From Babylonia areolata (lineage: Eukaryota > Mollusca > Gastropoda > Neogastropoda > Buccinidae): a DNA stretch of 64,000 nt. The notes beneath the pieces were generated by a model. It saw only the letters and a list, made by a program, of their open reading frames with translations. It did not search any database and was not told the origin of the DNA. Below are positions 47,669-59,420 of this stretch, in pieces (the stretch's first letter is position 1; every line of letters starts with the position of its first letter). Location of the stretch: the NCBI RefSeq assembly GCF_041734735.1, contig NC_134883.1, forward strand, positions 32,771,264 through 32,835,263. The letters run 5' to 3'. The position numbers and the translations under genes are program-made.

Positions 47669-48870
47669 TGAGAGAAATTAATTAATTTTGAGAAAAAGGT
47701 ACCTGTCGTTTTTCTTGGGGGTGGGGGTAGTCCTCGTCCCAAGTGGGGTTGCGTTGTAAAATAAAAAAAGGGGGGGTAATCATAATACAAAGAGACAGAG
47801 AATGAAAACCAAAGAAAAAAAAGAGTAAGACAACCACGCTCAAACGATAATCTGCAATTTAATGATGATGAAGATGATTCTTCTTCTTCTTCTTCTTCTC
47901 CTCCTCCTCGTACTTCCAGTCCTCGCCCTGAGCAGGGAACGCATTTTCGAGTAGCGAATTATAAAGACATCAAAATCAGAGATGAAGTACCCAGAAATAA
48001 TACTGAAGATTCCACAGAGAAATAAGAGGAGAGATGAGGAGCAAGACGCACGACAAAGAAGGCAGAAGCAGCAGGAACACATGTGATGGATGTCATGCTT
48101 TCCCTCTCCTTCCCTCCACCCTCCTGCCCACTAAAAGCTTCCTCGCACGCACATGCCGGGTGTGCCTCATTCCGTCGTTAACGAGCCATCACCTCTCTCC
48201 GCATCACATGCGTCCTGTCATAACTCGGGTACATCCCATTCCATCACTGTCACATTGCAGGGTGTGTAACAGCACGCGAACTCATCGCTCATCACTACTT
48301 CACTCATCTGGCATAACTATATAACACGTGAACTCATCACGTCTTATCTCATCTGGCATAACCATAAATATAACATGTCAGCTTATCACACATCACGTCT
48401 TATCTCATTTGGCATAATCATATAAAAACACGTGAACTCATCACTTCTTATCTCATTTGTCACAAATACATAACAACATGTTAACTTATCACACATCACG
48501 TCTTATCTCATCTCGCATAACCATATAACAACATGTCAACTTATCACACATCACGTCTTTACTAATCTGGCATAACCATATAACATGTCAACTTATCACA
48601 TATGACTTCTTATCTCATCTGGCATAACCACATAACAACACGTGAACTCATCACGTCTTTACTCATCTGGCATAATCATTTAACAAACGTGAACTCATGT
48701 CGTTTTTACCCAACTGGTATGAACTCAACACGTCTTTAATCTTCTGGCATAATCGTTACCCTGTGGATTATCTCAGCGCTGCACTTACACTTGCACGCCT
48801 GTGCATGATATGATGGATCAAAGACATACACACTGACTGCTGCTGGTAGCTGGGAACCAGCCACTGAGAG
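47520..48870 (+). repeat. Block duplication 3, left copy
   Basis: It shares, in order with 48925-49775, TGTAGTCATTGATCCA, the GAGCGAC-GCGC segment, the GTTAACGAGCCATCACCTCT core, the ATCTGGCATAACT unit and the CCGCACTTACAC end. Compared with the right copy it contains an extra minisatellite expansion at 48274-48757 and a (GA)n tract at 47625-47660. Confidence 0.8.
48274..48757. repeat. Minisatellite of about ten 47-55-base units
   Basis: Units start near 48274, 48326, 48375, 48430, 48478, 48533, 48585, 48640, 48687 and 48719. Two subtypes mix: ACGTGAACTCATCACGTCTT (E-box-like CACGTG at its start) and ATGTCAACTTATCACACATC. Both continue TTATCTCATCTGGCATAACC. Confidence 0.9.
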
Positions 48871-48924
48871 AGCGTCACAACAAATCTGTCTGCCTCCATG
48901 CATCTGACAGATAGTTCCAGATTA

Positions 48925-49775
48925 GTCGGCTTGTCGAGGATAAGGTGGTCTTCATGTTCCATCTCCCGACGTTTACTTTATGTAGTCATTGATCCACCCA
49001 CTCTCTTGAGCGACAACGCGCAAAGAGACAAACTGTGGGAGGTTTTTTTTATATTATTAGACAAAGCGCTAGTATACTTTCCAGTTTCCAGTCCTCGACT
49101 CGAGTCTTTTGTTGTAAAATGTTAAAGGTGGGGAAGAAAGGTGGTATTAGACAATCAAATTTATTATAACTGTTAGACTGAGAGACAGAATCGACAGAAT
49201 ATAAACGGAGTTTAAACGACATAAGCGATGATGTTTTTTTCTTTCTTGTTGTTATACCATTATCAACATCATTATTAGTTTTTGTGTGTGTCCATCCCTC
49301 TCCCTAAGGTAGGAGTTGCGTTGTAGAGTAACGCATGATAATCGCATAAAAAGCATGCTGGGATAAAGCATCCGAAATAATTCAGACTGAAAAATCGAGA
49401 GATAAGAGGGAGAGAACAGTGACTGGAAGACGAACACAGAAGCAACAGGTACGTCTGATGCAATGCCGGCCCCATTCGCCTCCTTCCTGAAGCGGTTCCT
49501 CGCGCGCAGAATATGCCGGGTGCACCTCATTCTGTCGTTAACGAGCCATCACCTCTCTCCGCATCACATACGTCCTGTCACAACTCGGGTACATCCCATT
49601 CCATCACTGTCACATAGCGGTCTATGACGCCATGCATACCCATCACTCGTCACCTCTACTCATCTGGCATAACTCCAACGGCTACCTTGTGGGTCAACTC
49701 CGCGCCGCACTTACACGCCTGTGTTGTTACGATGAATTAAGACCATACCCTGTGACTACCACCAGAAGCTAAGAA
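48925..49775 (+). repeat. Block duplication 3, right copy
   Basis: Direct copy about 1.4 kb to the right. It keeps one minisatellite-type unit (near 49640-49675), so the block duplicated before the left-hand array expanded, or the right-hand array contracted. Confidence 0.8.
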
Positions 49776-51269
49776 CATGGCAGGGAGTGGTGAACACTTC
49801 TATCGTGCATTTCGTTGTTCTGCCATACTGTTACTTCAAGGTTTTCTTCTTTCTTTCTTTAAACATCCAACATCATAATTTTGATGGTTCTGATGTGTAT
49901 AGAACTGGGGGGTTTCCACTAACTGTAGTGTTGTTTTGTAGGACTGGCAGTTGGGGACTTGTAGGGTGGGGTGGTGGTGGTAGAGGAGGGGGGAGGGGGG
50001 CGCTGATCAGTCAGATTCGGGACTTGAGGGACTCCACCGAGGTTTCCCCAAGTTTTCACCGTAATTCCTGTGTGCCTGTAACGTTTGTCCCACGAGTTAA
50101 CGTTTTAACTGGGAAGGATCATCAACATAGACAGGTATTTCTTATGTTTAATTATGGATCATCATTAACCATTAACCGCAGATGAAGTAAATCCCAATCA
50201 GTGCAAGGGGAAATATAGAGAGTGGTGTTTCAATTCTTAAAACAGTATCCAAAACTCCAAAACAATCGACCAAAAACTGAGAAAAAGGTCTAAAGGTATA
50301 CCACTCTTCATGAAATATGTGAATTTTCAGCATTCAAGAATTATTTTCCTTTCTTTTGATGTCATCAGTGACGTCACTAAGTCCATAGCGAATACGTTCA
50401 ATGGCACTGAAGGGGACATTCTCCAGACAGCAACAGGATGTAGTTTCTGTCCCCCCCAGTCACTGACCTAAATCAGAACCCCACCCTACCCCCCATCACC
50501 GCCTCCACCCCTCTTTTTATTCATTTAAATTTTCTATCAGTAATCTTGTTTTGTTACTTGATCAAAACTTCCTTTTCAGCAGCACGTTTCTCAGTCTTGA
50601 GACTTGTTATCCGAAACTCCACAGGATTACCGCTGCCGCCCCCTTCAGTCTGAAGACGTCACTAAAACCCTTGTCTGATCCCCGATTCTCTCAAGATGAA
50701 ATAAATGTAACCCACTGTTGTCTGGGAGTCCAAAACAACTCGTTCAGGAACTACCGTCTGACCACATTTTCTTTTATCCTTCGTGCTCCTCATTTGGTTG
50801 TCCGATGATGAAAGATTCAAACATCAAAAACCTGCTGTGTACTTCTGAAATCTCTTTTGATCGTGGTCTCCATTTCATCCCTGGTCATTTTCTTCTCACC
50901 ATCTTCGTTCTTCTTCAGATCCTCGAAAGCAACGAAATGTCAAATACCCACTACAATCCGAAACCATTCCAGTCAAGTTCCGTTCACTTACGAACATACA
51001 TACCACGCCACCCGTCTTCAGAGCACCAGTCTTTGGAACAATCTGGTTCAACTCCCTTCAAGTCTGCTGTCAAAGCATTTCTGCTCCCTGACGTTGCGTC
51101 GGATGAAATGAGTACGCGTGCATTTTGTAGTCTGATTTTAGTGAAGACTTCACTGTTGCCACAGCACCCTTCCACTTTACTGTAATAGTCAGCGTTCATC
51201 CAATCAACGACTGTGTGTGTACAGATAATCAAGACCCTGTCACTTCGTGTCATGCCTGGATTGTTTATT

Positions 51270-51271
51270 TA

Positions 51272-51330
<59 letters not shown>

Positions 51331-51394
51331 AAGATGATATTAGACTGAAAACAAATGATAATCTTATTATTATTATTATTATTATTATTATTTC
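51270..51394. repeat. (TA)n(TG)n and (ATT)n microsatellites
   Basis: TA at about 51277-51305, TG to 51330, then ATT at 51364-51392. Confidence 0.95.
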
Positions 51395-52346
51395 TGTCAT
51401 GATGATTTTTGTGATTATTAGAAATCATCAATTCTGAAAATCTAAGGCAGGGGAAGAACTATTCAACAGGAAAGGGGGCGGTGGAGGGGGGGGGGTGAGG
51501 AAGGAAGAGGGAAATAACATACTGTGGAAAAGATAGAGTACAAAATGTAAAATGGAGAGGGTGAGTGTCAGTGATTGAACAAAGAAAAAACATAATATTG
51601 GAAGGGCGTGTGTGAGAGAGGGGATGGGGGAAGCGGGATTGGGACAGAAAATTAATCAATAATCAAATATTATGGATATATGTTTGGTGCATTACAATCG
51701 TTACCCAAGCCCTTCATGTATAGTCACTGTCGTTTCATTTCACAATTATCAAATCCAATTCCAGCTGAAGGGCCATTTTACAATTATCGAACACGATGCC
51801 TTGTCGTTCCGGGATCTATTCATGGTATGCCAAGACGCACATCATAATCACCACCATTCTAGTTTTATTTCAAATTTCCTCCATCCATTATATCACAGTA
51901 TATTCACCAATACTAATGCACATATTTTCCAGCAACTGCCCCAGAGTATGTTTTACCGTTTCTGATATCATTTCCCAACCATTAATCCGTGTATATTTAC
52001 CGAAATTGACATAATTTTCAGCTACCGTTCCACAGTGTATTTCCCGAAACTGACAGACAAGCAGATAAATCCAGTCGATTTCAAAATGAGAGAAAAAGAA
52101 ATCCTAACAATCCTTGTACGGGAATCCACAGTTCGTCAGCACACACAATTTTCCAGCCATTGTCTCACAATATATTCGCCGCCTCTCTCTCTCTCTCTCT
52201 CACACAAACACATACTCGCACACAGACAGAGACACACAGACACGAACCCTCCCCCCACCTCCCCCCCCCCACACACACACACGAACACACACACCCTTCC
52301 CCACAAAACCCTCCTCCCCACACCCCCGCTCACACCACACACTGAC

Positions 52347-52646
52347 TTTTCACAGTGAGGAAGGCCGTGGCGCGGTCAGAGTCCATGCCCAGGGAGGCCA
52401 TGCAGGTGTAGCTTCCAGAGTCCTCCAGCTGAGCGTTCTTGATGATGAGGGCATGGCGGTTCTTGTCCGACTTCTGCACGTACTTGGCGGCGTCCTGCGA
52501 CACGTTCAGCGCCCGCCCGTTCACCAACCAGCGGATGTGCAGCTGGCTCGAGTCCAGCGGGTCCGAGGACGTCTTGCACACGATGCGGGCCCGGGACCCC
52601 TCCACCACGTCCTGGTCGGCAGGTCGGCCCTCGATGTGGATGAACC
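52347..52646 (-). CDS. Nrg: Exon A: sixth Ig domain of neuroglian-like protein
   Basis: The exon encodes 99 whole residues plus split codons at both ends (phase 1 in, phase 1 out), so it is a symmetric domain exon. The Ig fold is recognised by Cys23, Trp39 in IRWLVNG and the DSGSYTC motif ending at Cys81, with LTVK as the last strand. One N-glycosylation sequon (NVS) is at residue 48. The acceptor is a short TG run followed by TTCCAG. The donor is AAAA|GTCAGT, which makes a Ser codon with exon B. In L1-family proteins Ig6 joins the Ig horseshoe to the FN3 rod. The phase-1 acceptor implies an upstream exon; none was found in the remaining 11.3 kb to the right, so the preceding intron is longer than that. 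The intron just upstream is a tandem copy of the acceptor region. Confidence 0.93.
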
Positions 52647-52830
52647 CTGGAACACACACACAGCAGTGACAAGTTAGTTTAGTTTTGTCTATCTTTCATT
52701 TTCTGTCGTTGTTGTGCTGTTTATTTTTGTATCCAACCATGGACACACACGGCAGTCACAAATTAGTTTATGTTTGTCTATCTTTCATTAATTTTTCTGT
52801 CGTTGTTCTGCTTATTTTTGTTTCCCTCTG
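52645..52830. repeat. 91-base tandem duplication starting at the exon A acceptor
   Basis: The first copy begins at the acceptor (CCCTGGAACACACACA on the plus strand); the second begins at 52736 (ACCATGGACACACACGG). Both continue CAGT(G/C)ACAA, TTAGTTTA, GTTTGTCTATCTTTCATT and TTCTGTCGTTGTT. The second copy has lost the AG of the acceptor. Confidence 0.85.
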
Positions 52831-54364
52831 TCGTTCGTGCAGTTTATAATAATGAAGGAAACAGTGCAGAGTATGCAATATGTATATATTTTCTTCGAAA
52901 AACGTCCTTTGTCTTATTACAGATCTTTTTATTTATGCATTGCTTTATTGTGATATATTGTGTCTGTATTGTTTAGTAGTAAGTTTTGTGTATTGTTAAA
53001 AAAAAGTGAAAAGTGCAGGCAGGAACACAATATTTTTGAATAAAGAAAAAAAAATATATATATACACCATCCCTGTGTGTGTTTGCAGAAAGAAAGAAAG
53101 AAATCTGTTTGATGTTTCTCTTATTTGTTCTTTTTTGTACCAGTTATGGTGTAGCTTTGTTACGCACTCGATGTGACTGAGCCCTGCACAGACAGGAGTG
53201 ATTTATTTTTCAAAGTGATTTCTTCTTCTTTGTTTTTTCAGTTACTTTGCTTCCTATGTATCTTTTTTTTTTTTTATCATATTTTACTCTACTTCTGTGT
53301 ATCTTTATTCTTATGCTATTTTATTCAATTTCTGTGCATCTTTATTTTTATCCTATTTTATTCAGTTTCAGGAATTGCCTGAAAGCATCCCTGGAGGCAG
53401 CATTCCCATCCTCGGGTGGGAAACCCTCGCCTAGGTTTATATAATATATATCTTTAGTTTCATATCTGTCCAATATCTCACTTTGATGGGGTTTTCTGCA
53501 CTGTCTATAGTGAACAAAAATAATAAATGAAACTTTGGCGAAACGCTATAAAGAATTTTTTTTTTTTAAAGAGAAGTAAATATAGTTATGAATAACAAGA
53601 AATGCACAACACTAAATTCAACTTTAAAATAGGAAATAAATGCCTTTATCGTACTTTTTTTTTTTTTTGCAAATAATTCTCTCTCTGTCTCTCTCTCTCT
53701 CTCTAGCTCAGGAACACGCTCAGCCAGATTCCAAAACAAGCCCGCATGTGGCATCATGGGCAACAATCTCATGGAACTATGGGGATGAGGGAGGGAGAGG
53801 GGAAAGAGAGGATGGAGAGACTGAGGGGGAAAGGGGCCACCTCCCCGCATGGGGCCACAAGCACGTGCGACCAGGCCCATTTCTCGGCTGGTGGTCTGTC
53901 ACTGGGCAAAGTACCAACCACCCTACCCCCACCACCCAGGTCCATGTGGATTGAATTACCCTGACCTGCCCCCCCCCCCCCCCCATCCTTCCTCCACCTC
54001 ATCACTCGCCTCCCGGCTTGCGTGCTGCCGGCGACAGCACTCACCATCACTGTACCGTGAGGCGGGGAATGAAATGGCGGCCAGTCTGCCCTCTGTCACT
54101 AACAGCGATTTACTGCACTGCAAGGCTATGCGGGAGTTCGGTAGGAAGATAGGCTGGTTGGTGTGCAGTCAGTGTTGTACAGTGTTGAACGGTAGAGATA
54201 CAGAGAGAGTACTGTCTGAATGGTACTGTACTGTGGTTTAATGTTTTTTTATGGTGGTGCATTATACCGCATGATCCAAGTGTACCAATAAGAATAGAAC
54301 ATTAAATTACAGTATGGAGTTGCGTTGTATGCTATGACTTGGTATTGTACATATTAATTTTTCG

Positions 54365-54437
54365 TCGCACTTAATTCATGCACATAAACTGAACAGAATG
54401 CGTGCGTGCGCAATTGAGTGTGTGTGTGTGTGTGTGT

Positions 54438-54507
<70 letters not shown>

Positions 54508-54614
54508 AATTCATGCACATAAACTGAACAGAATGCGTGCGTGCGCAATTGAGTGTGTGTGTGTGTGTGTGTTTAATTCATGCACATAAACTGAACAGAA
54601 TGCGTGCGTGCGCA

Positions 54615-54679
<65 letters not shown>

Positions 54680-54680
54680 A
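54365..54680. repeat. TG arrays separating three copies of a 50-base unit
   Basis: AATTCATGCACATAAACTGA and ACAGAATGCGTGCGTGCGCA occur at 54372, 54507 and 54574, each followed by a (TG)n array of different length. Confidence 0.95.
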
Positions 54681-54892
54681 TAATAGATAAATAAATAAAT
54701 AAAACGACCTGACGTGTTATCGAGTACACAGACGAACTGAAAATGGGCAAATCGGGATCACAAATTCAGTACTGGTCGACTAGGGAACTAGCGAATCGGG
54801 ATGGTACCGTTCTTTCACATGACTGTAGTCCATAATGTGTGGTGGGAGAGACAGAAGAGCGAAATGGATCACACTGACACCCCGCTGCCTGA

Positions 54893-54967
54893 TGAAGAAA
54901 TGGAACCGGGGGACGCATCCGCCGGATTAGGTGTGAACACTAACCATTAAGCTACCGCTCCAGAGCC
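54893..54967 (-). mobile_element. tRNA-like SINE head
   Basis: On the minus strand: GCTCTGGAGCGGTAGCTTAA, TGGTTAGTGTTCACACC and GATGCGTCCCCCGGTTCC. The layout is tRNA-like but box B is poor. No body was recognised because a CA array follows. Confidence 0.4.
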
Positions 54968-55005
54968 ACACACACGCGCGCGCGCACACAGACACGGATA
55001 CACAG

Positions 55006-55036
<31 letters not shown>

Positions 55037-55109
55037 AATTGACGTCCATCATTACATTTCACTGCCAGCAGGACAGAAGAGACGGTCCACACTCGGGGAA
55101 GAAATGGAC

Positions 55110-55420
55110 CGAAAATTGGACGCGGTTCCTCGCCGTCGGAAGACATTGGCGAGTGATTTAACGCACCTTCCGGAGTTTGCAATGTGATTTTCACCAATCG
55201 TCCTGGGGGCTGGGTTTGCGAGAGGAGGGAGAGTGTGGTGGGTGGAAGGGAGAGGGGTGGGGGTGTTGTGGAGGGGCAGGGGGATGAGATTTTCAAGAAC
55301 CGTCGCCGGACTGGGGGGATGTGATTTCACGAGCCATCCTGCAGGGGCCGAACTGTGATTTAACGTATCGTCGGGCGGCTTGAAATGAGATTGGACCTAT
55401 CACTGGGGATTCATCACCTG
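55110..55420 (+). repeat. Six to seven degenerate units of 31-35 bases
   Basis: G(T/A)GATTT(T/C/A)(C/A)AC-like starts at 55153, 55184, 55286, 55321, 55355 and 55387, each followed by a CGTC/CATC-G-rich half (for example GTGATTTCACGAGCCATCCT). A G-rich purine insert at 55215-55283 splits the array. The sequence is GC-rich and CpG-containing, unlike its surroundings. Confidence 0.6.
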
Positions 55421-55508
55421 CCACAGCTCCATGCCCGGCTTTCGCCCAATCAAGTTTACGGGACACTTGAGTCCAGTCCAATAGAGTTTGTGCGAGTCCC
55501 CCATGATG

Positions 55509-55635
55509 GAGGTGTGTGTGTTTGGGGGGGGGGGGGGGGGGGTTCGGGTCTGTGTGCGCGCGCGCGTGTGTGTGTGTGTGTGTGTGCGCGTGTGTGTGTG
55601 TGATGGACAGACAGACAGAGAGAGAGAGAGAGAGC
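55509..55635. repeat. Poly-G, TG/CG and GA tract
   Basis: A G run at 55525-55542, then TG/CG and (GA)n. Confidence 0.9.
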
Positions 55636-56654
55636 TCGCGATAATTTGACTTTATATACATACTCGACCAACAAAGTAATGGCAAATTCTGAAAGGCCCA
55701 AACCTTTCACGCACTCTGAAAAAACACTGATTTAGCACCATGATAACTAGAGCTGCATGGCAAACGTCCCCGTCTACAAAGCAAACCTCATACAGGTGGA
55801 ACTACCCTACAAACGTGTACTTCCTCCCAAACACGAGCAAGGAACCAAACGGAATAATAATGAAAAGACAACCCACATAAAAAATATGGCAAGTAAACAT
55901 GACACGGAAAAAGAAAAGACATGCACGAACAAAAAACGCTGCAACCCATTCCCCTTCGCCCCCCAGAAAATGGTGGGGGGAAGAAAAGATGTGCTACAAG
56001 TCTCTAACACGGTCTGTCCTGCAAAGAAAAATCGAACCTGATTTCAGACACATAACTATGTGCACGACACATTCATTTTGACAACAGAAAGTAGAATTAA
56101 GATCAGCAAACAATGACATATTTTCAACACAAAAAAAAGAAAAAAAGTTATCATTATTATCACCATCATCACTGACTTTCCTCCACATAACGAAGGCTTT
56201 GCCCATAGCGAAGGCTTTGCCCACACACAAATCATTCCATCACAAACAACCCGGAACATTCATTCTCTCAGGCTAACATCTCAACGCCCGGAGGGGCTTT
56301 TTACCCCCACTCGTCACGAAGCCAGCATTTCATAATAATCGTGGCTTGTAATAACTGGCATCATCAGTGTCCCCCCGGTTCCCCCCCCCTCCCTCCTCAT
56401 CACGTCCAGTGCCGTCATTATCGCCTCCCTCAACCGCCACTTCCTGGATGCCAGCTCCCCCTCCCACCACACCCACCACAACCGCCGATTAATCCCGCTC
56501 CATTAGCCTTTCGTTAGGGGGGGGAGAGAGAACACTGCACAATATTACGACCTTTCCTGCCGAGAGAGGAAGCGGGGATGGGGAGTTAGGGTCGGAAAAG
56601 TGCACGCGTCTCATATGCATGATAGAGACAGAGAGAGCAAGAGAGACAGTCGAG

Positions 56655-56864
56655 TGGAAACACACACACACGCACGCACACACACACGCACGCACACACA
56701 CACACACACACACATGCACACACACGCACGCGCGCACACACACACACGCACGCACACACACATACACAGCAGAAAGGGATGGGGGGGGACAGACAGAATT
56801 GGAAACAGTGTTGTCATACCCCCCCATCTCACTCCAGCCTCGAAGGACATACACACCCCTGCCT

Positions 56865-56906
<42 letters not shown>
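56655..56906. repeat. CA/CG microsatellites
   Basis: CA arrays with CG interruptions at 56661-56766 and pure (CA)n at 56865-56906. Confidence 0.95.
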
Positions 56907-56907
<1 letters not shown>

Positions 56908-57419
56908 ACTATCCTCCTCCAGGCTACAAAATGAGGTAGAAAGGAGGAGGAAGAAGGAAGCAAGACGGGACGCGAAGAAAACGAAGCCCTGAAGCTAGGA
57001 GCTATGAAGGTGCTGTTTTTCCCCACGTAATACGCTCGAAGTGCCGGCAGCCACATGACAGAGAGAGATGAAGACAGCCGGAATGACGGACAGGGAGGAA
57101 AGAGGGAATCTGGCAGGCCAGATAATGACGATATTGCCAACACTCAATCTGCAGCACACACACAAAAAATCCTCGTTTCGCCATAGTCTGGACAGAAACA
57201 ACACAAATCCTGGAGCCCTTCGATCCTTTCAGATGATGGAGAAGAAGAAGTAAGGGTTTAGAAACAAATAAATAAACAAGCAAGACCAAAACAAATTGGA
57301 AGCGATATCACTCCAACAAATTAATAAGGGGGAACTGGTGGGGTGGGGGGAGGGGGGAGGGGGGGAGTGAAATGTGAAGGAGAATGACGAGCACATCATC
57401 TTCACACACTTTCAGTTTT

Positions 57420-57570
57420 TTGTTTTTGTTGTTGTTTTTGGTTTGTTTGTTGTTTTTGGTTTGTTTGTTGTTGTTGTTTTGTTGTGGGTTTTTTTGTTTG
57501 TTTTGTTGTTGTTGTTGTTTTTATTTTGTTTTTTTTTTTTTTTTTTTTTTTGGGGGGGGGGGGGGGGGGC
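57420..57570. repeat. T/TG-rich low-complexity tract ending in poly-T and poly-G
   Basis: (TTG)n-like sequence, a T run at about 57530-57551 and a G run of 17-18 bases. A long G-rich run also lies at 57330-57366. Confidence 0.95.
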
Positions 57571-57679
57571 AAGAGGGTGTCACTCACTTTTCGAAGCATG
57601 CATGGAGAGAAGACAAAAACAAGGGATGAGGAAATATGCATCATATTACATTGGCACCGGAGCAAAGTAGTTTGGATCA

Positions 57680-57860
57680 CGAACAGAGCTGGCGACTGAG
57701 TGGACAGGGGGATTCGAGCCCCATCCGAGTTATGTCAACGGAATGTTCTTAGGTCCGTGGCCAGCTCCTATCTAGAAATGAGTGTAGTGGGCTCACACTG
57801 GGAGACTGGGACCCCACAAAAGACATAATGTTGACTAAATATCGGCCTACAGCCATTATA
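57680..57860 (+). mobile_element. Possible third tRNA-like SINE
   Basis: GCTGGCGACTGAGTGGACAG followed by GGGATTCGAGCCCC resembles tRNA boxes A and B in spacing. A conserved-looking body follows. Only one copy is in the window, so the call is weak. Confidence 0.3.
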
Positions 57861-59289
57861 CAAACGCATGGGAAGGGATGGGGAAGGTGAGCAGACAGAA
57901 GATAGAGAAATATTTAGTAATTCAAACCAGGGTGTAAAACAAGAGGAGGGATGCCAATTCGACGATGCACCTTCAAATCAAAATTTTGCTCGCCGTTTTC
58001 ATTTTCACTGCACATTAACTTTTGTAAGATACGATCTCCAGGATCCAAGCTGCTCTTAAGCCATGTGGACACGTACAAGCTTTCGAGCTTTCCAACTCAG
58101 AGCACTAATTGCCTTGGCTTTCGCCTCTCAGCGCCATGTTTTCTCTGCTTTGGGCCAAGTGTATGCTATCTATCGCGGTTTTAGGTGTCATCAAGATTAC
58201 ACAGGCATCGAAAATAATTAGAGATGGAGCGTCTGAGTAGGGGAAAGGCTTAGGGGTAGTTTTACTGAGAAAAAAAATCAGATATCTTTTCATCACAACA
58301 ATTAACAGACAGGAAAAATCGAATGTTTTCGCCCACTCATCATTTTTTTCATTTCAGGTCCGAAATATCCAACAGCAGTTCTCCAATGCATTATGCAGCA
58401 GTGTCCTTGAGGATATGACGTTAATGTCACGTGGGTGGGTTCTTCTGGACCAATCGTCTGCTTCCCTTCGCACTGAGCGTCTTTCTCGTTCTCTGTGGCT
58501 TTGTCTCCCCTTGCGTGTCCAGGTTTACAACGAGTTCTGGAGTCTCTCCACACTCTTCTCTGTGTTACCTGAAGCTTCTCTGGCTCCGTCAAGCTGAAAC
58601 TAAGTGATCTGGCTGAACACTTGCCGTCTAACATTGATTCGACATCTCTCAACAGTTTTTTTGTTTTTGTTTTGTTTTTTTCCGTGGACGGGTAAAACAT
58701 AAAACAGTAAGCGCCCATTTCATAAATGACGTTTTGATGTTGTTTTAAATGGTTGCTCTGGTAATGGTGCGATTTCCTCATTGTATGACATTAGTCGTGG
58801 TCGTGGAGGAAGTAATACCCCAAAGTACAGACTACCTGTTAGCTCCACACTCTTTTTGTGGGAAAACCTGTACCAGATTAACTGCAACAATATAACATGA
58901 AGTTGAATTAATATTAGCTTTTATAATACTTCTTGTTAAAAAATGATGTTACATTACCGCTACATATTCATAATCATAACTAAACATATTTTCAGTGGAA
59001 ATGATTATTAGCTTTGATGGGGGGTGAGGGTAGGGAAAATCTCACCAGTATACACTAATACACTATGCTGCTAAATTGCACTTTTACGTGAAGATAAATA
59101 TGGTACACGTTTCTACCGTGCCCTGTGGTGAAACTGAATACACCATGCAAGCAACAGTTACCTTCACCAGCAAGAAACCAGAAACCGTCAACACAGTATC
59201 TAATCTCATCAGGGAAGCAAATCGGTGAAAATTGTCTTTTCATCCTTCAGTTTTGTGCTCCTTTAAAATATTATCGCCAAAAAAGCAAT

Positions 59290-59420
59290 ACAGAATTTCC
59301 CGCCCGTGACTCACGAATTGTTCCTGGGGGAGTCACTGGTTTTAATCAGACGCCGCCGCGTTCCTCCGATATTAATCAGCACAAGATAACAGCCCCACAA
59401 CCGAGACATCTTGGCGGTGC
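59290..59420. promoter_or_regulatory. Possible intronic regulatory patch
   Basis: A short complex, non-repetitive GC-balanced segment has an AP-1-like GTGACTCAC (59305), two TTAATCAG homeodomain-like motifs 31 bases apart and a CGCCGCCGCG core. No direct evidence of function. Poly-G lies at 59556-59588. Confidence 0.2.

Larger units (their letters stand above)
43834..52346 (-). other. Intron between exons A and B
   Basis: 8.5 kb. 43870-45840 is unassigned apart from a poly-G run at 44151 and a poly-C run at 45148. A repeat lies at 45853-46035, TG/CT arrays at 46310-46365 and CA arrays at 47145-47194. A block duplication with an expanded minisatellite spans 47520-49775. 49780-51260 is unassigned, with possible but unconvincing LINE debris near 50900-51110. 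(TA)n/(TG)n/(ATT)n lie at 51270-51394, and TC/CA/poly-C simple sequence at 52180-52330. Confidence 0.5.
16094..52646 (-). other. Nrg: Neuroglian/L1CAM-like gene, 3' half (gene span within window)
   Basis: Seven secure exons and one candidate exon on the minus strand encode Ig6, FN3-1 to FN3-4 and a possible C-terminal membrane-anchor signal. All introns are GT-AG. Intron phases in order are 1,0,1,0,1,1,1, so exon groups B+C, D+E and F+G are symmetric 1-1 modules. Introns measure about 8.5, 9.4, 3.6, 1.4, 0.6, 1.6 and 9.7 kb. The joined reading frame gives 561 residues without a stop. Family call: strong residue-level resemblance to remembered Drosophila Neuroglian (FNTS near FN1, the CTT.PD...NP.NVV linker, the WTPM start of FN2, the GY(R/K)(L/I)Q strand and the DF.TPEG end of FN3-3). 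L1-family proteins are homophilic/heterophilic neuronal adhesion receptors at the cell surface. The 5' exons lie beyond the right edge. Contactin was considered because of the four FN3 and possible GPI tail, but the residue signatures are L1-type. Confidence 0.9.

Noticed and set aside
50857-51185. LINE reverse-transcriptase tail (a frame reads TSLWNNLVQLPSS)
   Set aside because: The resemblance is limited to one short motif and no tail or second motif was found; not enough to call.
25951-52646. Contactin as the gene identity
   Set aside because: Four FN3 and a possible GPI tail suggest it, but the FN1-FN2 linker, the WTPM start of FN2 and the DFLTPEG end of FN3-3 match Neuroglian rather than contactin.
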